Source of the DNA: Dyadobacter fermentans
GTDB lineage: Bacteria > Bacteroidota > Bacteroidia > Cytophagales > Spirosomataceae
Assembly (NCBI RefSeq): GCF_019924045.1
Contig: NZ_JAHXBN010000011.1
Span: forward strand, 124,001-188,000
Direction: 5' to 3'
DNA length: 64,000 nucleotides
Shown: piece by piece, positions 36,406 through 44,903 of the stretch
Layout: each line of letters starts with the position of its first letter
Numbering within the stretch: the stretch's first letter is position 1
Translations under genes and position numbers: made by a program
Notes under the pieces: model-generated
What the model was told of the DNA's origin: nothing
Database searches by the model: none
Seen by the model: the letters and a program-made list of their open reading frames with translations, nothing else

Positions 36406-37461
36406 ATGACCGACACCGCCATCCTGCATATTCCGGAGCAAGACAAACCGCTCAACAAAAAACAAAAGGAGTTTAACCTGCTTTCCCACACGATCGAGGC
36501 GCTCGACCGCCAGATCGCCGATCTTCAACAGGCTCATGACGAAATGCTGCGGCGAATGCCATCCGACCTGGACCCGCTCGTTCGGGAATACCAGGGCTGC
36601 CGGGCTGACATCGTCAACCTCTGGGACAGGGCCTACGAGGCAGATCATTTCCGGAAAGCCTATCAAACTAAATTGGCCTTCCTGATCACCGAGAATGCCT
36701 ACGACCTCATTAAAAATCACGCGCTGGACGAGCTGAAACCAGTTTTTAACAAATATAGCCCGGTGGACATCGATGTGCTGCTGGAAGAGGAGCGGCTGAA
36801 AGAGACTTCGCGTATTAAAAACCCTGCTTTTTTGCTTGAAAGCGAATATGAGGCAGACCCGGAAATATCGTTTCACGAACTCCCGGAAGAAGAGCAGCAG
36901 CGCATTAAAGCGCAAAGACGGGAACAGCGCATGGACCAACGCACACGGGAAGCGCAGCAGGCAAAGACCACGAAATCGGTGCGGAGCGTTTACATGGAGC
37001 TTGTAAAGACCTTCCACCCCGACCGCGAAACCGATGAGACCGAAAAACTGCGCAAAACCGAAACCATGCAGCGAATTACGAAGGCGTACCAGGCCAACAA
37101 CCTGCTCGACCTGCTGAAACTGCAAATGGAACTCGAACAGACCGACCTCGGCGGGCTTGAAAATCTCAATAAAAACCAGCTTAGCTATTACAACAAGATC
37201 CTGAGGCAGCAGGTAGAAGAGCTGGACCAGCAAAAAATCGCGATACAGCAAAAGATATCGGCCATTTGCGGCCTGCCTTATCAGCACGCCAATTCCCAGG
37301 TTACTGTTATTGCGAAATTCAATACCAATATCAACGAGTTGAAGACCGAGATCAAGAATATCAGGAAAGTGTACAAACACTGGCTCGTGCCATCACAGCT
37401 CAAAGCCTATCTCAAACCCTTCCAGATCCCCGATCAGCCGGAGGATGATTCCGATGAATAG
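36406..37461 (+). CDS. J-domain protein with coiled coils
   Basis: A 351-residue cytoplasmic protein with a J-like domain in the second half. The segment KSVRSVYMELVKTFHPDRETDETEKLRKTETMQRITKAYQANNLLDLLKLQ is helix II, the HPD motif (204-206) and helix III of a DnaJ domain; HPD stimulates DnaK ATPase. The N-terminal 60 residues are a coiled coil (KKQKEFNLLSHTIEALDRQIADLQQAHDEMLRR), and a second lies after the J-domain (about 255-285). No zinc finger or substrate domain of classical DnaJ is present. It probably directs DnaK to a specific client. The client is not known. It begins 24 bases after the EamA gene. Confidence 0.72.
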   Translation: MTDTAILHIPEQDKPLNKKQKEFNLLSHTIEALDRQIADLQQAHDEMLRRMPSDLDPLVREYQGCRADIVNLWDRAYEADHFRKAYQTKLAFLITENAYDLIKNHALDELKPVFNKYSPVDIDVLLEEERLKETSRIKNPAFLLESEYEADPEISFHELPEEEQQRIKAQRREQRMDQRTREAQQAKTTKSVRSVYMELVKTFHPDRETDETEKLRKTETMQRITKAYQANNLLDLLKLQMELEQTDLGGLENLNKNQLSYYNKILRQQVEELDQQKIAIQQKISAICGLPYQHANSQVTVIAKFNTNINELKTEIKNIRKVYKHWLVPSQLKAYLKPFQIPDQPEDDSDE

Positions 37462-37664
37462 CTCAAAACAGCCGTTTTTTGCGGGAAACGTATACAATGC
37501 GTAGATGTTTTTCCACGATATTCAACATTCATTTAAATGTGATTTTATAAATATGGCCGCACACGATGCTAGTGTTTAGCTGGTTAAGCGAAATCACGTA
37601 CAAAATGCACCAGTGGCATATAATTTGTGTTTAGCGGGATTGACGCACCCAAACTCACATTTAG

Positions 37665-38306
37665 ATGAAAAATTGCATTTTTTTGTTGCTCGCAGTCGTA
37701 TTTTGTAGCTCGCGGGCACAAGCTCAGGAAAACGTTTCCATCGGCCCGCTGGTAGGGTTATCAATTGCCAATTTCCGCGGCGATGTCTCGAACACCGATT
37801 GGAAACCAGGGTTAACCATTGGCGGTTTTTACAATTACAGCTCCGAATCGGGCTTCGGTTTCAGCGGACAGTTGCTTTTTACGCAGCTCGGCGCGCAAAT
37901 CAACAACAAAACCAATGAGATTAACCTAAACTACATCCAGGCCCCGTTGCTGGCTACCTTCTTTTTCGGACGCTATGGTGATCGTGTACGTCCTAAAATT
38001 TTCCTTGGTCCCAACCTCAACTTCCTGGTTGGCGCGAGGGATAAGAACGGCAACAACATCAATGGCGACTCGAACAACCGGGTTTACGCTCCATTCGACC
38101 TCGGCCTTACCTTCGGTGGTGGATTGAACTATCGCCTGCAAGAAAAGATATGGCTGAATTTCGATGTACGGTACGGCGTCGGATTGCTCGATGTGACAAG
38201 GCTCGACAACTCGAAGATCAGAAACAACAACTGGGGTATCAATGTGGGGCTGAGCTTCCCGCTCGGCACTTACAACAAGCACACCGGAAGACTACGTACG
38301 CGCTGA
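37665..38306 (+). CDS. Outer-membrane beta-barrel protein (PorT/porin-like family)
   Basis: A 213-residue protein with a signal peptide ending in SRAQAQ and a mature part that reads as an eight-stranded barrel: VSIGPLVGLSIANFRGD, TIGGFYNYSSESGFGFSGQLLFTQLG, APLLATFFFG, PKIFLGPNLNFLVGA, FDLGLTFGGGLNYRL and NWGINVGLSFPLG. These are typical of the outer-membrane barrel families (PF13568 and PF13505) that are abundant in Bacteroidota. Its cargo or role is unknown. In the gap before it the words GTGTTTAGCTGG and GTGTTTAGCGGG form a direct repeat (37572 and 37627) close to a degenerate -7 box. A terminator follows. Confidence 0.8.
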   Translation: MKNCIFLLLAVVFCSSRAQAQENVSIGPLVGLSIANFRGDVSNTDWKPGLTIGGFYNYSSESGFGFSGQLLFTQLGAQINNKTNEINLNYIQAPLLATFFFGRYGDRVRPKIFLGPNLNFLVGARDKNGNNINGDSNNRVYAPFDLGLTFGGGLNYRLQEKIWLNFDVRYGVGLLDVTRLDNSKIRNNNWGINVGLSFPLGTYNKHTGRLRTR

Positions 38307-38325
38307 CACACTATAATCCATGATG

Positions 38326-38359
38326 AGAAGGGCATCCAGATTTGAGTGCCCTTCTTTAC
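38326..38359 (+). terminator. Intrinsic terminator after the barrel protein
   Basis: Perfect 9-base arms AGAAGGGCA (38326-38334) and TGCCCTTCT (38347-38355) followed by TTA. The T-run is short. Confidence 0.7.
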
Positions 38360-38364
38360 TTTTG
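38357..38364 (+). promoter_or_regulatory. -7 promoter box for the glycosyltransferase gene
   Basis: TACTTTTG matches TAnnTTTG, overlapping the end of the preceding terminator and 30 bases before the start codon. Confidence 0.5.
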
Positions 38365-38393
38365 CTACCGGTAGGTCTTAACGCACACTGCCT

Positions 38394-39791
38394 ATGCTTC
38401 AAAAGGATTTGTTGAAAATTACCAAATGGGGCCTGGGAACCGCCGTGCTGATCTGGATGGTCGGATGGCTGATGCTGATTCCCGAAGACTTGTCTGCCCA
38501 AATAGCCGCTATCTCCGCCGAAGCGGTAAAGAATGGTCGTTTCAATGAGCAAACGGGCATTTCTCCGCCTATTATTTCATTCTCCGTGGGTGCCATGCGG
38601 CTTTTCGGGATCAATCAGCTGTCGCTGCACATTCCCGGCTTCCTGGCTATACTTTTCAGCCTGTTTTGCACTTACCGCCTCACGCGTGCCCTCGCGGGTG
38701 CGGAGTCGGCTATTCTGTCCGTATTGATATTGGCTACCTCGCAAGCGACATTCCTTGTCAACAATGAGCTGGGCGATTCCAGTTATCTGGCGGCATGCTT
38801 CATTTTTGCATTGTGGCAAATCAATGCCTACATCGAAAGCCGGAAAGTAATCAGCCTCCTGCTTTCCCTCCTCGGCATCGCCGGTTTGATATTCGTTAAA
38901 AACACTTTCCCCGACAGCGCCAACCAGTGGCCCGTGGACCCTTTACTGACGTTGCTGGTAACATTCTCTCCGTGGACGATCTTTTTCATCCTGGCGATGA
39001 TCGATCTCGTTCAGCGGATTATTTTTCCTGATCTGGTCAAAGGGCAGAAGCATGAACTGATTTGCCTGCTCTCGATCATCATGCCTTTTATTTTCAGTTA
39101 TCTCAACCCGTTCAGGGCTACTTTTGACGTATACATGGCCTACCCGGTAGCCGCGGTCGTTACGGCAACCTATATGATCCGCCGCCTCCAGAGTACTCCG
39201 GAGACATTCTCGGGCCTGCTCGCATATGTACATGCGGTAGCCGCATATGCGGCGCTCGCGCTGCTGTTTTGCCTGGTGTGGTTCACGTTCCCGGCCGACA
39301 ACTATTACGGCCTGGTCCATTTCATGGCGCTCCTCAGCGTTCTTACCTGGCTGATCTTTTTCTCGTCAGTCCGTAACAAGCTCATTGTCGGCTGCGTGGT
39401 GTTCGCTATCGGGGCTAACATCGTACTTACCACCTATTTTTATCCCAATATTTACGAGTACCAGGCTCCCGCCAAGCTCGGTATCATCGCCAGGGCAAAT
39501 GGGGCCTCTCAGGAGCGGCTGTTCAGTTACCAGGCCGGGGCGCCTTACAGCCTTCGCTTCTACTCGGGCACACAGGTTACCGAGCTGGATGACTTCGGAA
39601 AACTTGTTGGTATGAAAAACTGCCTGGTTTACACTCACCAAAACTTCGTCGGGGAATTCAAGGCCATCCGCCCCGATATGCAAATTCTCGGGAGCTGTGA
39701 AGAATACCCCAGGAGAATTCTCGACTTCCGTTTTCTGGATCCGAATACCAGGGCTTCCTATGTACAATCCAAGGTATTGATCAAGCTGTAA
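38394..39791 (+). CDS. GT39/ArnT-like membrane glycosyltransferase
   Basis: A 465-residue protein with about ten hydrophobic segments. The N-terminal loop PEDLSAQIAAISAEAVKNGRFNEQTGISPPIISFSVGAMRLFG matches the ArnT/PMT pattern in which an acidic residue followed by an Ala-rich helix, then PP(L/I), begins the catalytic loop. After it comes LHIPGFLAILFSLFCTYRLTRALAG, the usual second helix pair. The C-terminal soluble part (about 360-465) is variable in this family. These enzymes transfer sugars from polyprenyl phosphates to lipid A or proteins. Acceptor unknown. It has its own promoter. Confidence 0.7.
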   Translation: MLQKDLLKITKWGLGTAVLIWMVGWLMLIPEDLSAQIAAISAEAVKNGRFNEQTGISPPIISFSVGAMRLFGINQLSLHIPGFLAILFSLFCTYRLTRALAGAESAILSVLILATSQATFLVNNELGDSSYLAACFIFALWQINAYIESRKVISLLLSLLGIAGLIFVKNTFPDSANQWPVDPLLTLLVTFSPWTIFFILAMIDLVQRIIFPDLVKGQKHELICLLSIIMPFIFSYLNPFRATFDVYMAYPVAAVVTATYMIRRLQSTPETFSGLLAYVHAVAAYAALALLFCLVWFTFPADNYYGLVHFMALLSVLTWLIFFSSVRNKLIVGCVVFAIGANIVLTTYFYPNIYEYQAPAKLGIIARANGASQERLFSYQAGAPYSLRFYSGTQVTELDDFGKLVGMKNCLVYTHQNFVGEFKAIRPDMQILGSCEEYPRRILDFRFLDPNTRASYVQSKVLIKL

Positions 39792-39903
39792 ATGAATACT
39801 AAAAAATACCCTGCCTATCACCACATAGCTATTTCAATGTACTGAACAACGCAGGCGCAGATAGATAAACCGGCTTGTATCATGCGTTCAGAGGGATTAG
39901 CCG

Positions 39904-39911
39904 TACCTTTG
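39904..39911 (+). promoter_or_regulatory. -7 promoter box for the DEAD-box helicase gene
   Basis: TACCTTTG matches TAnnTTTG and lies 21 bases before the ATG at 39933. It is inside the longer in-frame stretch, which argues against a start at 39882. No clear -33 element. Confidence 0.6.
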
Positions 39912-39932
39912 TGGTCTTTGACGAACTGCATT

Positions 39933-41276
39933 ATGACTTTTGAAGATCTAAATCTCACCAAACCGCTTCTGAAAGCGCTTTCAGTAGCGGGATATACAAC
40001 TCCCACTACTATCCAGCACAAGGTCTTTTCGGTCATGATGTCCGGGAAAGATGTTTGCGGTATTGCCCAAACCGGTACCGGCAAGACATTCGCCTATTTG
40101 CTACCCACGCTCCGGCAAATTGAGTATGCCAAAGATCGCCTGCCGCAATTGCTGATCCTCGTACCTACGCGCGAGCTCGTGGTGCAGGTGCTGGAAGAAG
40201 TACGCAAATTGGCAGCTTACACTACATTGCAAGCCGTAGGCGTGTACGGCGGAGGGAATATCAAGGTGCAAATGGCGGAGCTGCATGAGGGCGCCGACGT
40301 GGTGGTAGCCACACCCGGCCGCTTGTATGACCTTGCATTGAATGGCTCCTTAAAGAGTAAAAACATCAAAAAGCTGGTGATCGACGAGGTGGACGAAATG
40401 CTGAACCTCGGGTTCCGCCCACAGCTGAAAAACATCCTCGATTTGCTTCCGCAGCGTCGCCAGAACCTGCTTTTCTCCGCCACCATTACCCAGGAGGTCG
40501 AGGCTTTGATGAAAACGTATTTCAATGATCCGGTACGTATCGAAGCAGCGCCGGTAGGAACGCCCTTGGATAATATTGAACAACAAGCTTATAATGTCCC
40601 CAATTTTTATACAAAAGTAAACTTGCTTGACCTCCTGCTCGACCGGCACGAGGAAATGGACAAGGTGCTCATTTTTGTGGCTACCAAAAAGCTCGCCGAC
40701 CAGCTTTACGGCCAGTTGGAACTCGGCTATATGAATAAAATCGGGGTTATCCATTCCAACAAGGACCAGAATCACCGTTTCAACACGATCAGGCAGTTCC
40801 ATGCCGGCAATTACCGCATCCTGATCGCCACCGACATTATCGCCCGTGGTCTCGACGTAGCGGAGGTGTCGCACGTATTCAACTTTGATATTCCCGAAGT
40901 CCCTGAAAACTATATTCACCGCATAGGCCGCACCGGCCGGGCCGACCAGAAAGGTATTGCCATTTCCTTCATTACAGAACGCGAGAAGCCATTTCAGGAA
41001 CAGATCGAAGAGTTGATGGATTTTGAAATACCCATTCTTCCACTGCCCGAAGGCTTGAAGGTTTCGGAAATTCTGACGCCGGATGAAGAGCCGAAAGTTT
41101 TCATGAAGAACATCGAGCTGAAACGCCCCAAACGCGAGGACGTAGGCCCGGCATTTCATGAAAAGAAGGCTAAAAATCAGAAGGTTAATATTCGGCGCGA
41201 TCATGCGAAGGAGAAAATGGCCAAATACGGGCGACCGATCAAACGCTCCGGCAACAAGCCCAAGAGAAACGGTTAA
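39933..41276 (+). CDS. DEAD-box RNA helicase (DEVD variant)
   Basis: A 447-residue ATP-dependent RNA helicase with two RecA domains. Seen motifs: Q motif FEDLNLTKPLLKAL with TTPTTIQ, motif I AQTGTGKT, Ia PTRELVVQV, II LVIDEVDEML (DEVD in place of DEAD), III SAT, IV LIFVATKKLADQL, V ATDIIARGLDV, VI HRIGRTGRADQKG. The C-terminal tail from about 380 is basic (KRPKREDVGPAFHEKKAKNQKVN, GRPIKRSGNKPKRN), as in helicases of ribosome assembly. ATG at 39933 is chosen because a -7 box lies 21 bases upstream. DEVD is tolerated in the family, since the first Asp and Glu carry the ATP chemistry. Confidence 0.94.
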   Translation: MTFEDLNLTKPLLKALSVAGYTTPTTIQHKVFSVMMSGKDVCGIAQTGTGKTFAYLLPTLRQIEYAKDRLPQLLILVPTRELVVQVLEEVRKLAAYTTLQAVGVYGGGNIKVQMAELHEGADVVVATPGRLYDLALNGSLKSKNIKKLVIDEVDEMLNLGFRPQLKNILDLLPQRRQNLLFSATITQEVEALMKTYFNDPVRIEAAPVGTPLDNIEQQAYNVPNFYTKVNLLDLLLDRHEEMDKVLIFVATKKLADQLYGQLELGYMNKIGVIHSNKDQNHRFNTIRQFHAGNYRILIATDIIARGLDVAEVSHVFNFDIPEVPENYIHRIGRTGRADQKGIAISFITEREKPFQEQIEELMDFEIPILPLPEGLKVSEILTPDEEPKVFMKNIELKRPKREDVGPAFHEKKAKNQKVNIRRDHAKEKMAKYGRPIKRSGNKPKRNG

Positions 41277-41322
41277 GCCTTAGATATTCAAATCATTTTG
41301 CCAGATTTCGTGTTGACCCTGC

Positions 41323-43113
41323 ATGAATATCTGGCAAATCTTTCAAAGATTACGTCCCTTCGTACAGCCGTACCACCGGCAAATCGCATTTGCATTATTC
41401 CTTACCTTACTGGGAGCCATTACAGCGCAAGTGAACCCGTGGGTGCTTCGCTATACGGTCGATACGGTACAATCGATGCTCGACAAGCACTGGGGTATCG
41501 TTCAAGGCAAGGAGCTGCTGCTGCAAATCACAGCGATACTGTTCGTGAAAGAGATCGTGAACACGTTCATCGTTTTCGGGCAGCGGTATTTTGGTGAAAA
41601 AATCCGTATCAAAGTTTCCAGCGACCTGGCACAGAATGCCGTCAATCGCATCCTGACTTACAATCTGGCGTTTTTCAGCGATAACGAAAACCAGAAAGGC
41701 AAGCTGCAAACCCGCATTGACCGGGGCTCGGAGAGTCTTACAAAACTGATCCAGAACTTCTTCATCGATATTCTGCCATTGTTTGCCAATGCGGTTGTCG
41801 CGCTAGGCATTATGTTTTCGGCCAATTTCTACGTCGGCTGCATCGCATTGGCCATTCTGCCGGTCTATTTCTGGGTGAGCTATAAGCAAGCCGGTCAGTT
41901 GCAGGGCGTACGCCGCAAATTGAAACGGCAGCGCGAGAACAAAAGCAACGGGCTCATCAACCTGATCGAGTCGGTGATTGTGATCAAATCCTTCGTGCGC
42001 GAGAAGCTGGAAGGCGAAAAACAATACCGGCTGCAAATGGAGCTGATGGATTCGCAACTTAAAACGCGAAAAACCAACTTCACCTACGACGGTATCAAGA
42101 GTTTTATCGAGCAAATCGGCGTGGTACTGATCATCATTCTGACGGCCTACCTCGTACTCGACCAGCAGATGTCTATCGGAGCGATTATGTTCCACATTCT
42201 GCTATTCAACAACGTCTCCGCCCCTATCCGCCAGCTGCACCGCATTTACGACGAGATGAACGACGCATTGACGTACTCCGAAGGCTTTTTCGATATTCTC
42301 GACGCCAGTAGCTCCTTGGAAACCAGCGGCGAAACCGTGAAACCGCATTTCCGCGGCGACTACCAGCTTCGGGATGTGTCATTTGCTTATCCCAATGGTA
42401 CGAAAGCATTATCGGGGATTAATATGGATATCAAATCCGGGCAAACTACCGCATTGGTAGGACTCTCGGGCGCGGGCAAAAGCACTTTGATCAACCTGCT
42501 CGTGGGCTTTTACGCGCAGGATACTGGCGAGATACTATTGGATGGAAAACCGCTAAAATCTTACGACCTGTCCTCATTGCGGAATGCGATTGGCATGGTA
42601 CTTCAGAAGAACCACATTTTCAAAGGCTCCATTGCGGAAAACATCTGGTACGGCAAGCCCGATGCCACCTGGGACGAACTCGTAGATGCTTCCAAAAGCG
42701 CCTATTTGCACGAGCAGATTATGGAACTGCCCGACGCATACGAAACGGACGCACAACTGCTTTCGGGAGGCCAGCAGCAACGCATTGCCATCGCACGTCT
42801 TTTCCTCAAAAATCCACCCATCATTTTCCTCGACGAGCCTACGGCCAGTCTCGACGCCATTGCCACCGAGCAAATCAAAAACAGCCTCGATGCGATCAAG
42901 AAAAACCGGACGGTCGTGATCATTTCGCATAGCCTCGCACAAATTCTGGATTCGGATCAGATTTATGTCATGAAAAAAGGACAAATCGTAGAGTCCGGCA
43001 AGCATGAGGATTTATATGAGCAAAACGGCGTTTACAGGCAAATTTTCAATGCTTCGGCCCGAAGCCTGAACCTAGGAAAGATGCTCGAAACCATGAGCCG
43101 CGACCAGAATTGA
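41323..43113 (+). CDS. ABC transporter, fused permease and ATPase
   Basis: A 596-residue half-transporter with an N-terminal six-helix ABC1 permease (about 1-320) and a C-terminal ATPase (about 340-570). The ATPase motifs are complete: Walker A GLSGAGKST at about 380-388, Q-loop VLQKNHIFKG, signature LSGGQQQR, Walker B IIFLDEPTA, and switch His in VVIISHSLAQI. It should work as a homodimer exporter (MsbA/multidrug type). The tail after the ATPase (SLNLGKMLETMSRDQN) is short. No partner gene is close; the substrate cannot be read. It starts 46 bases after the helicase stop. Confidence 0.92.
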   Translation: MNIWQIFQRLRPFVQPYHRQIAFALFLTLLGAITAQVNPWVLRYTVDTVQSMLDKHWGIVQGKELLLQITAILFVKEIVNTFIVFGQRYFGEKIRIKVSSDLAQNAVNRILTYNLAFFSDNENQKGKLQTRIDRGSESLTKLIQNFFIDILPLFANAVVALGIMFSANFYVGCIALAILPVYFWVSYKQAGQLQGVRRKLKRQRENKSNGLINLIESVIVIKSFVREKLEGEKQYRLQMELMDSQLKTRKTNFTYDGIKSFIEQIGVVLIIILTAYLVLDQQMSIGAIMFHILLFNNVSAPIRQLHRIYDEMNDALTYSEGFFDILDASSSLETSGETVKPHFRGDYQLRDVSFAYPNGTKALSGINMDIKSGQTTALVGLSGAGKSTLINLLVGFYAQDTGEILLDGKPLKSYDLSSLRNAIGMVLQKNHIFKGSIAENIWYGKPDATWDELVDASKSAYLHEQIMELPDAYETDAQLLSGGQQQRIAIARLFLKNPPIIFLDEPTASLDAIATEQIKNSLDAIKKNRTVVIISHSLAQILDSDQIYVMKKGQIVESGKHEDLYEQNGVYRQIFNASARSLNLGKMLETMSRDQN

Positions 43114-43129
43114 AAAAAGTTTTAAATAT

Positions 43130-43311
43130 TTTTTCGGATCGCTGATCTAAAGAGATCCCTCTGTCGTATGTCGTTTCGTGATGACGAACTACTAATCCAA
43201 AACCGCCGGGTGTTGCATGCCATGAGCGGCTGGATTTTAAGATACAATTTAATTATTGTGGAGGGTAAGGTAATACATAGAGAGGGTGGCGGGTGTCACC
43301 CTCTCTTTTTA
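43130..43311 (+). ncRNA. Candidate structured small RNA with intrinsic terminator
   Basis: This gene-free stretch contains serial hairpins on the plus strand: GGATC/GATCC (43136, 43154), TTCGT/ACGAA (43175, 43184), AATCCA+CCGC / GCGG+TGGATT (43194-43236, the strongest), ACAAT/ATTGT (43244, 43255), and finally a terminator. No open frame of note, no match I recognise to 6S, SRP, tmRNA or RNase P, and no clear -7 box at the 5' end. It could be an independent sRNA or the 3' untranslated end of the ABC transporter mRNA. Confidence 0.35.
43279..43311 (+). terminator. Intrinsic terminator at the end of the hairpin-rich stretch
   Basis: AGAGAGGGTG (43279-43288) and CACCCTCTCT (43297-43306) are exact complements, followed by TTTT. 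It lies 166 bases after the ABC transporter stop. Confidence 0.9.
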
Positions 43312-43314
43312 TGC

Positions 43315-43342
43315 ATAAAAAACTCCCGGAGCGGTCCGGGAG
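43315..43342 (-). terminator. Intrinsic terminator of hemA
   Basis: On the minus strand CTCCCGGA / TCCGGGAG with loop CCGC is followed by TTTTTTAT. It is 28 bases after the hemA stop. Confidence 0.92.
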
Positions 43343-43370
43343 AATGATATTGGAAGAGGTCTATGTGATA

Positions 43371-44630
43371 TTAATGGCTTTCTTTCTCTTTTTCCAGATT
43401 GAACAGGTCGTTCAATACGTCGATCAGCGTTTCGGCTTCCCCTCTTTTACAAGCGGCTTTCAATTGAAGTACCGGCAGTTTGAGGATTTTCTGCATCATG
43501 CTGGTAGTAATGCGTTCCACTTTTTCCAGCTCCGATTCGGTGAGGTTTTTCGTAAACCGCCCCAGCTCTTCTTTGCGGATCTGTTCCAGTGCGCCTTTCA
43601 GCTTCTGGATCGTCGGTGAAACGATCATTTCGCGCGACCAGTCGTTGAATTCCACTACCGCTTCGCTGATGATCTCTTCCACATGCGGAACAGAATCCAG
43701 GCGGCGTTGCAATGCTTCGTCCGCTTTGGACCGGATAGAATCGATCGTGTAGAGCATTACCCCTGGCACTTCCTCCACTTCTGGCGACACGCTGCGCGGC
43801 ACCGAGAGATCGATAAAATATTTGAAAGACATGCCGCGGAGGCGCACCATCATTTCCTTCGTGAAGAATGGCTCTTCGCGCTGAATGGACGATACAATAA
43901 TGTCGGCATTGGAAATTTCGGATTCGATATCTGCAAAATCCGCAACCCGGAAACCCAGCTCAGCGCCAAGTGCCTCGGCTTTGCTGCGGGTCCTGTTTAC
44001 GAGTGTCACCTCCGCATTGGTATTCTGCGAAAGGTTGCGGCACACGTCCGTTCCGATCTCACCCAACCCCACCACGAGGATTTTAGGATTTGGCATCAGC
44101 CCTTCGAGCAATTCGACGGCTGCGTAGGAAACGGAGGCAGCGCCATCGCGGAAGAATGTCTCCTGCGCTACGCGTTTGTTTGCAAAAAAAATGGTGTGAA
44201 GCAGTCGGTGCAGAAACGGCCCGGCCATATTGAGGTCTGCCGACCATTGGTATGCATGTTTGATCTGGTTCGGGATTTGCATATCCCCTACCACTTGCGA
44301 CTGCAAGCCGGTAGCTACATGGAACAGGTGCTGCACCGCTGCGTCGCCTTCCGAAAATTGCTCGAAATACGCTTTGAAGCTTTCTACGTCCTCAACCCCT
44401 TTTTCGATCAGCAAAAGCTTGATAATGTCTTCGTTAAGATCGGTAGCGGAGGAATAGTATATTTCGGTGCGGTTGCAGGTAGAGACGGCAAGAACGTCGG
44501 CGATATCGAAAAAATCTTTAAGACGAAGCATCATGCTCTTTGCTTCCGCCTCATTCAATGCAAGCTGTTCCCTGATAGCAAGAGGAGCATTCCGATGTGA
44601 TAAACTGACTGATTTGAACTGGTTATACAT
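43371..44630 (-). CDS. hemA: Glutamyl-tRNA reductase
   Basis: A 419-residue enzyme that reduces glutamyl-tRNA to glutamate-1-semialdehyde, the first step of C5 heme synthesis. The catalytic Cys52 is in VSTCNRTEIYY; the N-terminal SHRNAPLAIRE matches the substrate site. The NADPH domain has VVGLGEIGTDVC and the C-terminal dimerisation helices begin about residue 315. ATG at 44630 is preferred over an in-frame GTG one codon upstream. No other heme gene is in the window. A TATTTTTG box lies 22 bases before the start on the minus strand (44652-44659). Confidence 0.95.
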   Translation of the reverse strand: MYNQFKSVSLSHRNAPLAIREQLALNEAEAKSMMLRLKDFFDIADVLAVSTCNRTEIYYSSATDLNEDIIKLLLIEKGVEDVESFKAYFEQFSEGDAAVQHLFHVATGLQSQVVGDMQIPNQIKHAYQWSADLNMAGPFLHRLLHTIFFANKRVAQETFFRDGAASVSYAAVELLEGLMPNPKILVVGLGEIGTDVCRNLSQNTNAEVTLVNRTRSKAEALGAELGFRVADFADIESEISNADIIVSSIQREEPFFTKEMMVRLRGMSFKYFIDLSVPRSVSPEVEEVPGVMLYTIDSIRSKADEALQRRLDSVPHVEEIISEAVVEFNDWSREMIVSPTIQKLKGALEQIRKEELGRFTKNLTESELEKVERITTSMMQKILKLPVLQLKAACKRGEAETLIDVLNDLFNLEKEKESH

Positions 44631-44651
44631 CACTTGGTCTAATTCGATTCA

Positions 44652-44659
44652 CAAAAATA
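44652..44659 (-). promoter_or_regulatory. -7 promoter box for hemA
   Basis: TATTTTTG on the minus strand matches TAnnTTTG, 22 bases before the hemA ATG. The -33 element is not evident. Confidence 0.5.
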
Positions 44660-44878
44660 CTGTACAAAAATCATAATATGAATGTGGAACTATGACCGTT
44701 CACTTATTTAGAAAGCATTTAAATAAAACTGCCATAAGTCATACAAATTTCATCCCCGAAAAGGTCGGAAAACATGATCCTCGTCATATTTTGAACTGAC
44801 CCGTGAGGGCCATGAAAAACGGTCATGAAGCCACTAAGCTTAAATTATTTACGTTATTTGTAGACTATAACATTAACA

Positions 44879-44897
44879 TCGGGCTTATTGTGCCCGA
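44879..44897 (+). promoter_or_regulatory. Hairpin just before the histidine kinase start
   Basis: TCGGGC and GCCCGA pair around TTATTGT, ending six bases before the ATG at 44904. In the mRNA this stem would lie in the ribosome-binding region and could lower translation. The rest of the gap from 44631 holds A/T-rich sequence, a TGACC/GGTCA dyad near 44797-44827, and no other gene. Confidence 0.4.
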
Positions 44898-44903
44898 CCC
44901 ATA

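Noticed and set aside
36397..37380. Long open frame (327 codons) on the minus strand opposite the J-domain gene
   Set aside because: The plus-strand product has an HPD J-motif and coiled coils; the minus product is Phe/Leu-rich shadow sequence.
40350..41204. Open frame (284 codons) on the minus strand opposite the DEAD-box helicase
   Set aside because: The helicase motifs fix the plus strand as coding.
43130..43311. Hairpin stretch considered as 6S, SRP or tmRNA
   Set aside because: None of the conserved blocks of those RNAs (for example the SRP GGAA/GCAG loop) are visible.
43683..44600. Long open frame (305 codons) on the plus strand opposite hemA
   Set aside because: hemA on the minus strand has all family motifs and a terminator; the opposite frame has no recognisable protein features.
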